Assembly (NCBI GenBank): GCA_947247005.1
Contig: OX365955.1
Location: forward strand, 18,581,322-18,645,321
DNA from: Spisula solida
Taxonomy: Eukaryota > Mollusca > Bivalvia > Venerida > Mactridae
Direction of reading: 5' to 3'
Length of the DNA stretch: 64,000 bases
The position numbers and the translations under genes are program-made. The notes beneath the pieces were generated by a model, which was given only the letters and a program-made list of their open reading frames with translations, made no database searches and was not told the DNA's origin. Each line of letters opens with the position of its first letter. The first letter of the stretch is position 1. Of the stretch, positions 1 to 11,600 are shown one piece after another.

Positions 1-1087
1 AGAAAATCCTTGCTACCCAAGAAGTCCTATCTTGTAGATCAGACAAGTCATGAATGACTGACTTATATCATTCCTACTTCCAGTCCAACTCGAATATTTG
101 GCAAACGTATATATACAGTTTTCGTACTAGTATAAACACCTTTCTATGTCTGTAAGAACACATATTTGCAACATGAATGCGATCAAGAAATCACACTATC
201 TAGAAATCATGTGCTTGCATATAAATTGTCTGTTAAGAAAGGAATAAATCTTTTGAATCGGATATTAGATGAAACGTGCACACTGTATTAACATTTAGTT
301 TGTCTGGATATAAGATTGTGTAAGTGTTGTATATGGAACTGGACAAATCAAAAGTTGGTGACCACAAGTATGAAATAAGAAATCAACAAACAATAACTAG
401 TCCGGTCCAAGTCATTGATTTTAATTTATTTAGTATTAAGCAACATTATCTCTCCAAAGTAAATATTAGATTAATTACAAGGCATTGGGATATTTTCACA
501 AATGACCAATTATTGACGACAGAATGTTAAATGTATCTGTCGAAATAGTATGCCAAATATGACATTTAAGTAAAATGTATGGATGGCAAAATACTAATTT
601 GGCAAGAGTTGCTTCCCTTAGATTATATAGTGTGCATTTTTGTTTACATTTCATTATTTTGTAAACAATCCAACTGGAGGTTGTATTTCGTTTTCTTCCA
701 TCATATGGTGATTTCCACGTTTGGTACACCACTAAAGTGCTCAAACTTTATGGCTCTTCAAATAGGTTACAAAGTTATTGCTTTTTGACAACAGCCGTAT
801 AAGGCCTAATGTGGCTTTAACAAAATGAAAATATAAACTAATACATGCAACGGAAATAGTCGTTTTACTGAAACAAAACCAACTATACCGAATACATGTA
901 GTACGTAACGGGGAAAATGGAGAAATTGTACATGTCAACACAATACAGTAGAACCCTATCTTATCACGACCACCCCACTAGTCAGTAATGCGGCTGCAGT
1001 CACCGGAGCGTCTGGATTCGGTATGTAAATGTCTACATCGCTATATCAATGTGTTTTCATGTATGCATTTACGAGAACATTAGACAG
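1..1087. other. Unassigned AT-rich sequence
   Basis: No supportable gene. The small open frames are short, lack recognisable motifs and are expected by chance. A stretch near 943-971 begins with ACAGTAGAACCCTATCTTAT, which resembles the outer end of pogo/Tigger-type DNA transposons, but no matching inverted end was found nearby. Confidence 0.5.
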
Positions 1088-1477
1088 GGTAGCAATACCA
1101 CGTAGCTTTTGGCTACAGTTACAAGTAGAAATTTGTAAACATTGGTACAAAAATATAGCCATAAGTACTTTATTTCTTCATCGATTTCTATCAAATATAC
1201 GCCACGCTAAGGGGAAAAGTATTTGCTTTCCGTGAAATATAAGATATTATTCAGCAGTTTTACCGATTTTTCCTTTACCCTGTAAAAGTAATGGACAAAC
1301 GGCGCAGCCGCGGAAAAGGATTTTATATTTCATGGAAAGCAAATAATGTTCCCCTTAGCGTGGCGTATATTTAATAGTAATCGATGAAGAAATAAAATAC
1401 TTATGGCTATTTTATTTTCCAATGTTTACAAATTTCTTCTTGTAACTGTAGCCAAAAGTCACGTGGTATTGCTACAC
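1088..1477. repeat. Fold-back element with ~160-bp inverted arms
   Basis: The left arm (about 1088-1251) and right arm (about 1316-1477) are reverse complements over roughly 160 bp with only scattered mismatches, separated by a spacer of about 65 bp. Shared landmarks are TAGCAATACCACGT at the outer end, a CTTCATCGATT segment in the middle and TATACGCCACGCTAAGGGGA near the inner end. There is no coding capacity. The right-arm sequence also occurs as a single arm at about 16,800-17,045 and 42,130-42,410, so this is a dispersed family. A fold-back MITE is the likely class; a target-site duplication was not resolved. Confidence 0.75.
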
Positions 1478-3823
1478 TGTTAGAGTTAGGTTTAAATTTC
1501 TTCTTTATAATCCGCATGGTGTTGGTGACTGGTGAAGCTTGTATGTTTGAAATATAACGACACATGTAAGAATTGAAAGAGGGCTTTATTTTGTAAAGCC
1601 AGAGACCTTATACACAGTATAAGGCTCTACCACAGTATATATATATGACAAAGAGGCTTTACCAAATAGAGCCTAAAAGACAAAATATAAAATAAAATTT
1701 TAATGAAAACATATATGGGCCAAACAAAGCGCCCTACATATATGGAAAAGTCTTAATTAATTAGCCACTGTGCGCAGAGTGGAAGGAGGGTGGGAGGTGG
1801 CGGTGAAATTCGATTTTAAAGATGCCAGAAATAATCAAAGCACTGAGAGTACTTTTGGGAGGCGATCTGGTTGCTGCTACTCAAGCTTAAACCGACTTTA
1901 CACGTTTAATGTTCATTTTCTTATTGCCGATCTTGTCTTGAATGTCAAAATATGCATAAGTGACTATATAGGCATGTTGGGTACCTAAATAATTGTTAAA
2001 AGGTGCATATTAATTTATATGTAATACGTGTATTGAATGCGTATATCAAAAGTTGCTTTAAAATAATACCACGCGCCTATTTATCAGATTCTACAGTATC
2101 GTCTTGTAATCACTTCCCTCACAGCGTGAGACAGTCTATAGAAAGCGGCTAGCTAGTACAGCGACACCATATGATTGCATAACAGTACTTTACAGACCGT
2201 ATTATTAGTATACGATTCATTGATAAAACCATCACTTGACCGTAGTCTGAAGTTTCTAAAAATAGCTTTACAGCCGGGATATTTGATGAACACGTCATTT
2301 TCGTATTATGAAACAAGTTCGGTATCGGCCGGTGTAGTGATTGTTTTGCAAAAATATCGATTTAACGAACAGTTTCACAATAATTTTTGATATTAGAATA
2401 AACAAATGTTGCTGATTGGCTTAAATCAGTTAAAAAATTGGGAGAAACATATATAGCAGTAATGAGAATGTTGACAGTTTCAGGAACTACTTGAATGCGG
2501 ATTCACATAGTAGCCTAAAAGAGATTAATTTTGTATTAAGAAATGGGCAATGGTAGTAATGAGAGGCTTTAACGCCTCCCAAAAAGTGATTTGCCTCTTG
2601 ACGGAGCTGCAGGAAATATTAATGCGCATGCGCGCGCCAGATCACGGCGTGCTTTCGCGACTAATATACACGGCGGAGAGTTAATGAATTAAGCGAAATG
2701 GCAACAGACAGTAAATAGACTTGACAACAAAATGTGCCTTGTATGATTCAAACTATTTGTTGCATACGAGACGCGCAAATGATTGTGGACGCAAACCATA
2801 ATAAAATTGTATGTGCATGTTCACGTATGATACACAGCTATTCCACCTTTATTATGCTATTACATGAACGTTTTTCTAGTCAATGGTGTTAACAATTCAG
2901 AATAACGGCACGATGCCTTCAACAATGACAATTTCAATCATGCAAAAAAAAGCCGACTTACCTGACTCACTATAGACTATAAACAGGTAATTGGGGCCCC
3001 GTATTTTATTGCGGCGCCCTATAGTAATCAACTTCTCCGTCCGTCCATAATTTTCATGTTTTGTTCTTAAAATCTTGCAAACAGTTGTAGGTACCGACTT
3101 AAAACTTGAGCTCATGACAACAGTACAACAGTACGCTAAAGCATGACAAGTAACCTAACTCTAACTACAATATTTGACAAATTATGGCCCTTTGTAAATT
3201 TAAAGATATCAACTTCAAACTTTAAACATAAATTGAAAACAAAATTACGATATTTTATGGCAAGTTACATTACTCTAGCTTCGATATTGGAAGAATCATG
3301 TCCCTTTGTTGGATGAATCATAGCCCTTCTGATGATGATCTAACAGATTTGTTCAATATGAGTTTAGGGATTCTTTTTGGTAGAAAATCAATTTTCTGAA
3401 TGTACTTATAATTATCTTTACCCCAAACTGTGAGAGAATTTGATACGACTCTCGACCTTCTATTAGCATAATTTAACAAATGATATATTTCTACATTTAT
3501 AACCCCTGTTGTATGTTTTCATAAGAAGGAAGTGCCACAAAGACGCTCGCTGTGTAATACAAACAAAAAAAAAGAACCCAAAAAGCACTATTTGCTCGCG
3601 GAAATTTATATATTCAACGCAAGAACCTTGTAATGTATTCATGCATAAAGGTCAGAATCATGTCAAATTCTCTGTGCCATACAACAGTAATCAAAATTTG
3701 GAAGATTATACGAATTAGTACAGCATCTCCATTTCTGATATTAGGAAATATACAATATTCTTCAGTTTTGCAATTTTGCCATTTATATTTTTTACAAACA
3801 TCGTCAATTTGTTCATGCCACTA
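1478..3823. other. Unassigned AT-rich sequence
   Basis: No gene or clear repeat is recognised. A 13-bp motif CTTTTGGGAGGCG at 1852-1864 recurs inverted at 2573-2586, too short to define an element. A CpG-containing patch lies at about 2,620-2,670 without promoter or exon signals I can defend. Confidence 0.4.
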
Positions 3824-4322
3824 TGAAGCCATATAACTGCCACCACTAAACTTTAAGATCGCATGAAAACTTTCGTAAAAATTATGGGATTTTTCATGAA
3901 AAAATATGATTATCATGAAGACAGATAAATTATCTGAACACGAAATTCTGCTTGTTAGAGCTCTGAACTGACACCAAATAAAGATGATGCGTTCACGAAA
4001 CTAAATAGTTTTTCACGAAAGCATGAAAATGTTTCGCAAAACGTAAAGGTGTTTTGGTGAAAATAATCGACTTTCGTGAAAAGTTTCGCGAACGGTAAAA
4101 TTGTCTTCGTAAAAATAATACACTTTTGTAGAACGTAAGTTGGTTTCTTAAAAAAGATAACAGGAAGGTTGTGGCAGATCAAAGCAGTAACTGGCAATTT
4201 TTCACGTTAAGATACTTATCTTGCATTGATAATATTTTTCTGTTTTCATGAAATCCCTTGTTAATTTCACGAAATATTTAATGAAAATTAATATTTATGT
4301 GTTGGCAGTTATATGACTCCAT
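3824..4322. mobile_element. TIR element rich in CATGAAA/CACGAAA motifs
   Basis: The outer ends are inverted: left CATATAACTGCC (3829-3840) matches the reverse complement of GGCAGTTATATG (4303-4314), with further imperfect pairing outward. The interior is a degenerate repeat of CATGAAA, CACGAAA and CGTAAA words. No transposase frame is present, so it is a non-autonomous element. A second copy of the left end lies at 4409-4460. Superfamily and target duplication could not be decided. Confidence 0.55.
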
Positions 4323-4408
4323 ATGCCACATTAATTGATGATCTATAAATATGTCAAGAAGCTTTTGACTCGTCACAATTTCTATAACAGTTGCACTAAC
4401 CGTTAATT

Positions 4409-4460
4409 ATAGAGCCATATAACTACCACCACATAAATATAAATTTCATGAAATATTTTG
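4409..4460 (+). repeat. Second copy of the 3,824 element terminus
   Basis: The segment contains GAGCCATATAACTACCACCA followed by a TTTCATGAAAT word, matching the left terminus of the element at 3,824. Only one end is visible here, so it is a solo or truncated copy. Confidence 0.5.
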
Positions 4461-4649
4461 TTTTGACTTGTCCGCAAAATCCTCATAATTTTCTTTACTT
4501 TACCATTTGGTGCATAGTGTCACACAATTGCAAAGTTTACATTTGAGTCAGTTGCTTTGCGGGGCTTTACCTTTTTAAATACAAAAACAATGAAGGAAGT
4601 ACGGTTTGCACAGCCACAACATTTGTCGATCCCAACAGAAACAAAATTA

Positions 4650-4960
4650 TGTTAAAAAGGACAAAATGTTAGTTTTATCATCAATAATTCAAATATGTAG
4701 ATATAATTTCTCAACCCGGATCCCAATAGCTTATGGTGTTGAAATGGTCATTGCAAATGGATTTCATGGAAAGGTCAATCATTAAACAATGTTTTTTCTA
4801 CTCAAAAATTAACTGAACATAACTCGAGGACTTTAAAAACGCCTAACATGACTTAAAGTAAAAACATCGCTTAAATTGTTAACTTTATTGTTCAAAACAT
4901 CATTTTACGTATTTGTTAATTAATCTTTCCTTCATAAAATTCAATTTAGTTTGTTGAATA
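4650..4960 (+). repeat. Dispersed repeat family D, direct copy
   Basis: This stretch is repeated in inverted orientation at about 7,360-7,700. Shared landmarks include ATCAATAATTCAAATATGTA, ATGGTCATTGCAAATGGAT, TTTTTTCTACTCAAAAA and AATTCAATTTAGTTTG. Shorter related copies carrying CGAGGACTTTAAAA or CAAGGACTTTAAAA and CAGTTTAGTTTG lie at about 6,690-6,880 and 60,480-60,720. It has no coding frame; it is probably a non-autonomous DNA element or pieces of one. Confidence 0.7.
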
Positions 4961-5499
4961 TGGCCCTTTGTAAATTTCCTAATATCGACCCTTGAGGTAC
5001 AACAGATGTCACTATCACTGTATTTAGTTATATATTAAGACAGAAACAAGAATATACACTCAATGAACGTTGATTGTGACAGTTATACTTTAATCGAGAA
5101 CTATTCTTCACGGAAGTCCCAAGTCGAATGACATCATCTAGTACAATCTAATTTCCTGAGAGCTAAGACTATTTTAAATCCAATATCAGATTTCAAAGTA
5201 GATTTTAAACTCATTAGAGAAAGACATTAAATTAATATTTACCTTGTTTCAGCTGTAATTGTAAATACTTCCCGAGCAATATTTCAATATAGCCATGATA
5301 TATTTATCTCAGATGAGGAAACTTATAAATTCTATTTGACTCCAACAAATATATTTAAATAACATGATTAGAAACAAACGCATGGCCATTCTTTCTAATT
5401 ATCAACCCTGGGTAGAAGCGTCATGCTAGAACGAGAAACGAGATTTAATGACGTAATAATTAAGTAACCTAAATCGTTTGAAATGATGTTTAAGAAATA
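4961..5499. other. Unassigned AT-rich sequence
   Basis: No gene, repeat or RNA is recognised between the family D copy and the fold-back hairpin at 5.5 kb. Confidence 0.4.
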
Positions 5500-5612
5500 A
5501 AAATCTGTTCGCGTATTTTGTCGGTGATTAAAACATGGGAAGGAGTTCGGATGCGGCATCTGAACGAGTGCCCGTGTTTTATTCACCGACAAAATACAAG
5601 AACAGTTTTTAG
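5500..5612. repeat. Fold-back hairpin, ~38-bp stem
   Basis: The left stem (about 5503-5541, containing CGTATTTTGTCGGTGA) pairs with the right stem (about 5571-5609, containing TCACCGACAAAATAC) around a GC-richer 30-bp loop. The outer context (TTTAAGAAATAA on the left, TTCGATTCTAA on the right) also brackets the larger hairpin at 8,222-8,398, so both belong to one family. Confidence 0.75.
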
Positions 5613-5964
5613 TTCGATTCTAAATACGATAATATCCCGAACTATATAACTGCGCGCATTCCATTTTCACCCATTTGACATTGAACATAACTCCATGCTG
5701 AAATTGAGTGGCTTATTAGCTGGACCAACACCTCCCGCGTTAATGAAAACGACCTTCGTAATTTTAATCATTGAAACAATTTTAATAACACGAGTATAGT
5801 GTATCTATTTCATAAAATGAAAAATATAAATGCATTGATTATCAGAAGTTTTTATGAATCCTAATTTCGAGAGTATATTGGAGTTTCTAAAAATAGATGC
5901 GTCATAGCTGTAACACTGGATACTCGTGTAACTCGTTAAAGTTTTTAATATAAAGTATACGTTT
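5613..5964. other. Unassigned AT-rich sequence
   Basis: Nothing recognised here. Confidence 0.4.
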
Positions 5965-6115
5965 ATCCATTCATAAATATGTCACGTGATACGGGGCGTA
6001 AATAGTAACAGCCAATTTGATACCATGTTATATTGCGGTAATAATACATGCCCTGGTCTTCTATATATGTATATGGATTAATCCGCGGATCGTGTTAGAA
6101 TTACTATATATACAT
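5965..6115 (-). repeat. Repeat shared in inverted orientation with 60.35-60.48 kb
   Basis: A block with CGGGGCGTAAATAGTA, GGTAATAATACATG and TCCGCGGATCGTGTTAGAAT matches, in reverse complement, the sequence at about 60,350-60,480. At 60 kb it sits directly before a family D fragment, so it may be another part of that element. Confidence 0.6.
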
Positions 6116-6334
6116 GGTATTATAAACATAGCTTAGTTTGTTACAAAAACATGTATGGTTTATTCTTTCAATATGTCACGTATGTGTACTGTTCGTTGTA
6201 AGGTCATTTGTTCATCTGAACATTATAAATCAGATACCAGTCATTCAATTGATTGATTCGATATACGTGTATAACAAGAGTAAACTGTATTTCCAATAAC
6301 CCTATGTCGTTGTTCTTTCTGTGTGATCTCTCAC

Positions 6335-6405
6335 GAAACCAAATTACAGACGGGTTAATGGCCATTGGCAGCTTATATAGTGAGGTGTCGTTTTCAATAT
6401 TGGAA
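6335..6405 (+). repeat. Family D terminal segment
   Basis: This 70-bp stretch, including TTAATGGCCATTGGCAGCTT and GTCGTTTTCAATATTGGAAC, is repeated as its reverse complement at 7,672-7,742, adjoining the inverted family D copy. It is probably the outer part of the same element. Confidence 0.65.
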
Positions 6406-6684
6406 CGTCTGGAACAGTATGTTTGTTTTCTTTTTGAAGATCTATAAGTGTTAAAACTGAAGTAAGAATATTTATTCGCGATTTAAAAGTGTTATTATCA
6501 GATATTTGTAATATCAGATTAATTGCACTCAATCGCAACATAATACGGTTTCCAGTATATGTCTTTATAAAATAGTGCACGTGCTTCAATATTGATAGTG
6601 TATGATAAAATTAGGCGACAAACTGGTGGCAATCAAATTTGTTCTTTATTCCATGTTATTTCTAAGGAACAATGTATACACGTA

Positions 6685-6885
6685 TACATTCGAGGACTTT
6701 AAAATCGCCTCATCAGGCTCATCTGACTCCAAGCCAAATATCGATAAATTGATTTACGAGCGTGTTAATTGTTATGTCCTACATAAAATTCAGTTTAGTT
6801 TGTATAAAAATATTATCAACCGAAGACACTGCAAGCACATTTAACACAAGCAAAAGTGTGGGATTTTCAATACTGAATATGGGCG
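6685..6885 (+). repeat. Family D fragment
   Basis: The segment carries TTCGAGGACTTTAAAATCGC, CAGTTTAGTTTGTA and AAAAGTGTGGGATTTTCAAT in the same order as the copy at 60,485-60,705. Two overlapping plus-strand open frames here (80 and 125 codons) lie across repeat sequence and show no protein family signature, so I do not call them genes. Confidence 0.55.
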
Positions 6886-7149
6886 CAATTAGTCCACATT
6901 CGTCTACGAAGTCCACTTACAAACCTCCAGTCACCTCTAAGATGTTCAAAGTAATACGTAGGCATGTTCTACTACAACAATCTCCTGTGAAATTTAAAAT
7001 AAGTACGAATAAAGGTAACAACAAAAGAACGTCAATGTATTTAGACAGACATTCAAAATCACCAAGTTGTAAGTTTATTATTAAAATTGGCAAAGTCAAA
7101 GTCTTATCTTATCCTTTTGAAAGTGTTGAAAGGAGATAGGTTGGTGCAT

Positions 7150-7742
7150 GCATAGAAATAAACCAGCATTATGAGAACTTGCAGATGCTTGAATACAAAC
7201 TTAAGGTAGACATGATTAAAACATATAATCGACGAATTAGTGAACATGCACCGTCTAACGGATATGAGCACATTAAGAGTAATGCAACGTAACCTGTATT
7301 GAAAACCTCACACTAGGGTGAGTGTGCTTGTAGGATTTCACAGAAAATAACGAGATAATACATTATTCCAAACTAAATTGAATTACACTGTATACATAGG
7401 AAAGATTTATTGACAAATTTGTAAAATGATTGTTTTTAAAAACATTAAGCGATTTTTTACATTGAGTCATGTGAGGCGTTGTTAATGTCCTCGAGTTTAT
7501 GTGCAGTTACTTTTTGAGTAGAAAAAACATGGTTTAATGGTTGATTTTTATAATATCCATTTGCAATGACCATTTCAAACCCATAACCTATTGGGATCTG
7601 GGTTGAAAAGTTTTATCTACATATTTGAATTATTGATGATAAAATATCTGCCCTCTTTAACATAATTTTGTTCCAATATTGAAAACGACACCACACTATA
7701 TAAGCTGCCAATGGCCATTAATCCGTCTGTGATTTGGTTTCG
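7150..7742 (-). repeat. Dispersed repeat family D, inverted and longest copy
   Basis: Read on the minus strand from 7,742 this is the longest copy: the terminal segment shared with 6,335-6,405, then the body shared with 4,650-4,960, then a tail with ACACTCACCCTA and GTTTTCAATA shared with 60.66 kb and 6.86 kb. No transposase frame is seen. Confidence 0.65.
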
Positions 7743-8220
7743 TTACATGATAGTACATAACAGTACAATGAATTGCTAGTTATTGATAAAGGATCGAACG
7801 ACGTGATCTCTTGTGGTATTTCTAAACTGATATTGCGTCTGGGTTTAACATACCATTAAAACCGTTCACCATTTAACATTTACAAGTAGGTAACAGAATG
7901 TAGACCCTGGGTTTATTCCTAGACCTTAGCAATATTTTTTACTGATGTTCTGTTCAATCAATATGGTTATTTGTAACATCCGGCTGATGATTATCGCAAG
8001 GTTACGTAAAACAATATTATGGAAGTGACTCGTGAGCACCGAAATACTCGTATAAGCATGAAAAACGCAAGTTAATTCTGGATGATATTAAATAAAATAT
8101 ATCAGCAATTTTCTTTCTAAGATGGGAGATTAACAGTTAGACAAAACGATATATATAATAAAAAATGATGTATATATAACAATAATTTGAAAGGAGTTGA
8201 CAGCAAGTTTTGTGTTCTTT
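7743..8220. other. Unassigned AT-rich sequence
   Basis: No gene or repeat recognised. Confidence 0.4.
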
Positions 8221-8221
8221 A

Positions 8222-8398
8222 AGAAATAATGAATACGTAGCTATGTTTTGTTGCGTAATAAAATATAGGCACGTGTTTGGATGCGTAGTAATTAAATCAC
8301 GAGTGCGTAGCACGAGTGATTTAATGTATGCATTCAAACGAGTGCCTATATTTTATAACACAACAAAGCACAGCTCCTATTTATTATTTCGATTCTAA
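8222..8398. repeat. Long fold-back hairpin, ~65-bp arms
   Basis: The left arm (about 8240-8306) and right arm (about 8309-8375) are near-perfect reverse complements meeting at CACGAGTGCGTAGCACGAGT. Pairs include AATAAAATATAGGCAC with GTGCCTATATTTTAT. Almost no loop separates the arms, so the DNA or RNA could form a long hairpin. The flanks match those of the hairpin at 5.5 kb. The short frames on both strands are products of the palindrome. Confidence 0.8.
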
Positions 8399-8746
8399 CG
8401 TCGCCGATGCTCTGCCATATAGCACAACACGACAGGTTGACGTCAAACTATTTTCTTTCCAAGAAACGTTACCGTCACCGTTACGTGATTTGTCATAGTA
8501 TATGACGTTAAACGTGACGTCATCAATCAGCTATATTTTATCGTGGTAATAAAATATGGGAAGCTCAATATACGCAAAGAAGGCTAATCCAACGTGATAT
8601 GTTAGAATTCGTCTTTATTTCCTCAGCCGGTTTCATTTAAACTCTTCAGGAGGAATGTACGTTGTAAATGACGTTGTTGACGTGGTAACGACGCCAGGTG
8701 ATGAATGCCCGTAGTGAGATATTTACTCAACATTGATCATAAATAT
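8399..8746. other. Unassigned sequence with several TGACGT words
   Basis: The stretch has several TGACGT/ACGTCA words (for example about 8,439, 8,501, 8,514 and 8,670) but no gene or element boundary that I can define. Confidence 0.35.
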
Positions 8747-9348
8747 GAGCCGTTCTCCAGGAAAACCGGGCTTAGTGACAAAATTATGAAACTCATGATA
8801 ATATAGCACTAGAAAGATAAGACTCTTTTGAACAGTATCTAAAAATTTGAGCAAAATATAGCATCAAATTGCAACGTTACAGTCTTTTAAAACCAACTAC
8901 TCCCGCCTTCTTTGTAAGTGACGTCGCAAACGTCATCAAACGTTATTTGACTTTACGTTAACAAGAAGTTCATAAATCCAGTATTTGATGAGTTCTTGGC
9001 GTAAACTTTTCAAAATTGTATCACATTTAGAATTATTTTCCTTTTTTAATAAAACATATCAAAATCGTGAATTTTAGCTTTTAGAGAAATGTAGCTATTA
9101 TTTTTAACCAGTGACCCCTCGTTTTCTCAAAATAGATGCTCTTCAGAAATTGGTCACCGTAGCAACGACAGAAGATATTTTAATATGATTACTGAGAAAA
9201 AGTAAATCTAAGACATATATCTATATTATCCAAGATTTAAAATTAAAGCAAAAAGCATGACTTTTTTCTCATTTAGAGGTGTTCCTAAACTTATTAGATA
9301 TTATACTAATACAATGTAACTAAGCCCGGTTTTCCTGGAGAACTGCTC
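8747..9348. mobile_element. Non-autonomous TIR element, ~600 bp
   Basis: The ends are inverted over about 31 positions with one internal mismatch: left GTTCTCCAGGAAAACCGGGC (8752-8771) matches the reverse complement of the right end (about 9324-9343). The interior contains several ACGTCA/TGACGT words and no transposase. The target-site duplication is obscured because the right flank runs into an AT dinucleotide tract. Superfamily unknown. Confidence 0.75.
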
Positions 9349-9349
9349 G

Positions 9350-9364
9350 TATATATATATATAT
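9350..9364. repeat. (TA)n microsatellite
   Basis: A perfect TA dinucleotide run of about 15 bp directly abuts the right end of the 8,747-9,348 element. Confidence 0.8.
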
Positions 9365-10149
9365 CTGTACAACTGGGTACTGGTAGTTTAATGGTTAGAT
9401 TGTCCCCATGAAAGGCAATGTCATATCCAGAGGCAAATATGCACCAGGGCAATTTTAGTCCGATGTATATTTGAGACTTTATTTTCTCTAAAAGATATGA
9501 TTATGTTGGCAATTTCTATAATTTGCACCCTGTGTTCCTCTGTATGGCTACGGCCTGAATGAAATGTATGAGTTCCATCTGGAAGTATTAGGTAAGTGTC
9601 AAAGGGTCAATAATAAAGTAACACAGCCGTCGGTAATCTGATTACTAAGTTGAATATAATTGTCAATCAAAGAGCGAATCGGGTGTGTTTGTCAGTCAAA
9701 CTAATGATTAGGTACCATGTGTAAAGATTTGTTCAGTACCTACAACTGCATGACAAAATTAAAAACAAATGTCAATTGTTACATATGATAATACATGTTT
9801 TTGTTTTTTTCTGTATGACATTTTATCTGCAAAAAACTAATATGTATTTCACTTAAAGGACGAACAATAATTCATGTTTCAGTCGAATGTGACTGAATCT
9901 TAACGGTCGGTTCACGACAGCCTCAATTATGTTTCCTCGATATTAACCTTATCCCTACTGTTTTTAAAATCAGACTTTGTGACGAATCATGTGTTTACAC
10001 TAAGATTCTTTGTTTTTGTTAAATTCCTTTGCGTGTATTATTCAGTGCCATGAAAATTAACTAGCAGCAAGCAAAATCACTCTCTTTCGCACACTGTACT
10101 TATTTTGAGCTACTGTTCAAAAGAAATGCACACACAAAGATGATAATCA
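9365..10149. other. Unassigned AT-rich sequence
   Basis: No gene or repeat recognised. Confidence 0.4.
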
Positions 10150-10260
10150 GACAGGGAAAGTAATACTCCACTTATACAGCTGAGCACAGAAAACATAAAC
10201 ACATCACTTCCATATTTACACGACACAATACCCAACACTACAAAAGACGACTTTATAACA
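10150..10260 (+). repeat. Dispersed GGACAGGGAAGG family (family G), diverged copy
   Basis: CAGACAGGGAAAGTAATACT followed by a GAGCACAGAAAACATAAA word matches copies at 24.37, 25.26, 49.66, 50.03, 52.15 and 53.04 kb and the inverted copy at 63.4-63.6 kb. The conserved core is about 50 bp with a downstream CACAATGCCCAACAC word. Class unknown. Confidence 0.6.
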
Positions 10261-10925
10261 AAAAAGCACAGCCAATGCAACTACAAAATCATGGCATCAC
10301 AAACCTTTCTTATAAGTTATATACAAGTATATTGTGCAGAGTGAAGTATAATATTTTAAGGTATAATAAAATACCGACGTAGATTGAAAGAATCAACGAC
10401 CTAACATAATAACTAATTGTGTCAATGTACTTATAGTATGCCATCACACCGCTATCAGGTGATTATTAACCTCAAAATCTGGGGAACAATCGTAATCATA
10501 ACATGTCTTGCCTCCGTTTCCGACACATAAATGTTGGGGACAATGTGCTGACGGACGTAATAGTATTGAACACCACGATAATTCCAATTCAATTAGGAAC
10601 AAGTATACTTGAGAGAGATCACTCTCATTACTTATACGTTTGTGGAGATCCATCTCGACATTTACACATGTATTTCACCACTTTTGAAGGCGTAATTATC
10701 CAGACATAATGTTTGGGGTTTCTACAAAAGTATGTAAGTATCACATACTTTGCAGCGTTGTTTAGGTTAAAGATATGTAGAAAAATTGGTCACTAGAAAT
10801 GTTAGAAAATACGGGTTGCCCTTCAACGTAAAAGAAGAGGTCCCGAATGGCTCTAGGTCGCTCACCTGTCGTAGTAGTTCATGCAGGCCCCTATGGTAAC
10901 CTTAGACATCATTTACAACTTTACG
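10261..10925. other. Unassigned AT-rich sequence before the duplication
   Basis: Nothing recognised. Homology to the second copy begins near 10,926. Confidence 0.4.
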
Positions 10926-11180
10926 ACATCAAACATTATTTTAAGCAGTTCCAATAAACAGCGTTTTATTATTCTCTACTTTCCTTAAATAAAAAAGTAA
11001 AATAAAAAAGACACTTGCATTAAAAGATAGTCCTCTAATAATAAGATCATCATTAACAAAAATACAATGTTTCTCAATTTGAGATGAGGAAATAATTTCT
11101 ACTGTTCCAATTAAGGGTCTTAAGTGTAGTGTTGATGTCATTGTCTTCTATTGTTATATTGCTAGTGAAGCTTCATTACC

Positions 11181-11397
11181 GATTACATACAAAAACACAC
11201 ACGAATGTTGCTGTTGTAGTTTTCCTTTGGCTAATGCCGAGTTTTTTTAATAAAACCGACTAACCGACTAAGTATGAATTGGAACCGTACGTCCAAACGT
11301 GTCCGGACATAAAATTCGCGCATAGTTAATTTATCATGGGATGAAATTGTAAAACGACTTGATAGCTCATACAATGAATAAGATTGGTTTTTGAAGA
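11181..11397. other. A-specific sequence before the SINE body
   Basis: No counterpart in copy B and no recognised content. With the SINE fragment that follows, it fills the A-specific gap between two homologous blocks. Confidence 0.4.
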
Positions 11398-11600
11398 ATA
11401 CCGCTGTATTTGACCGTGTGTTATGCAAAGTATCTTGGTAAAGGTGTCCGGAAGCTGTGTAATGGTACAATACACCGGGCATATTAAAGAACCAGACTGT
11501 CTATTAAAAAAAAGAGCTAGGCGCACTTCTGCAGCGCCGGACATGCCTGTATATAATGCCTCTCTCTCCCTTCAGGCGTTTTCTGTCAGTCTGTCCCTCT
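11398..11600 (+). mobile_element. Headless tRNA-derived SINE fragment
   Basis: The body matches the complete SINE at 63,621-63,972 from the CCGCTGTATTTGACCGTG word, through GGAAGCTGTGTAATGGTACA, to the CTGTCCCTC word, but the tRNA-like head with its A and B boxes is absent. This is the usual pattern of a 5'-truncated retroposed copy. It is absent from copy B, so it is either an A-specific insertion or part of a B deletion. Two minus-strand frames across it are incidental. Confidence 0.8.

Noticed and set aside
943..971. A pogo/Tigger transposon
   Set aside because: Only one short terminal-like sequence is present; no partner end or transposase was found.
6762..7139. A 125-residue protein
   Set aside because: The frame starts inside a dispersed repeat shared with 60.6 kb, and its composition shows no domain.
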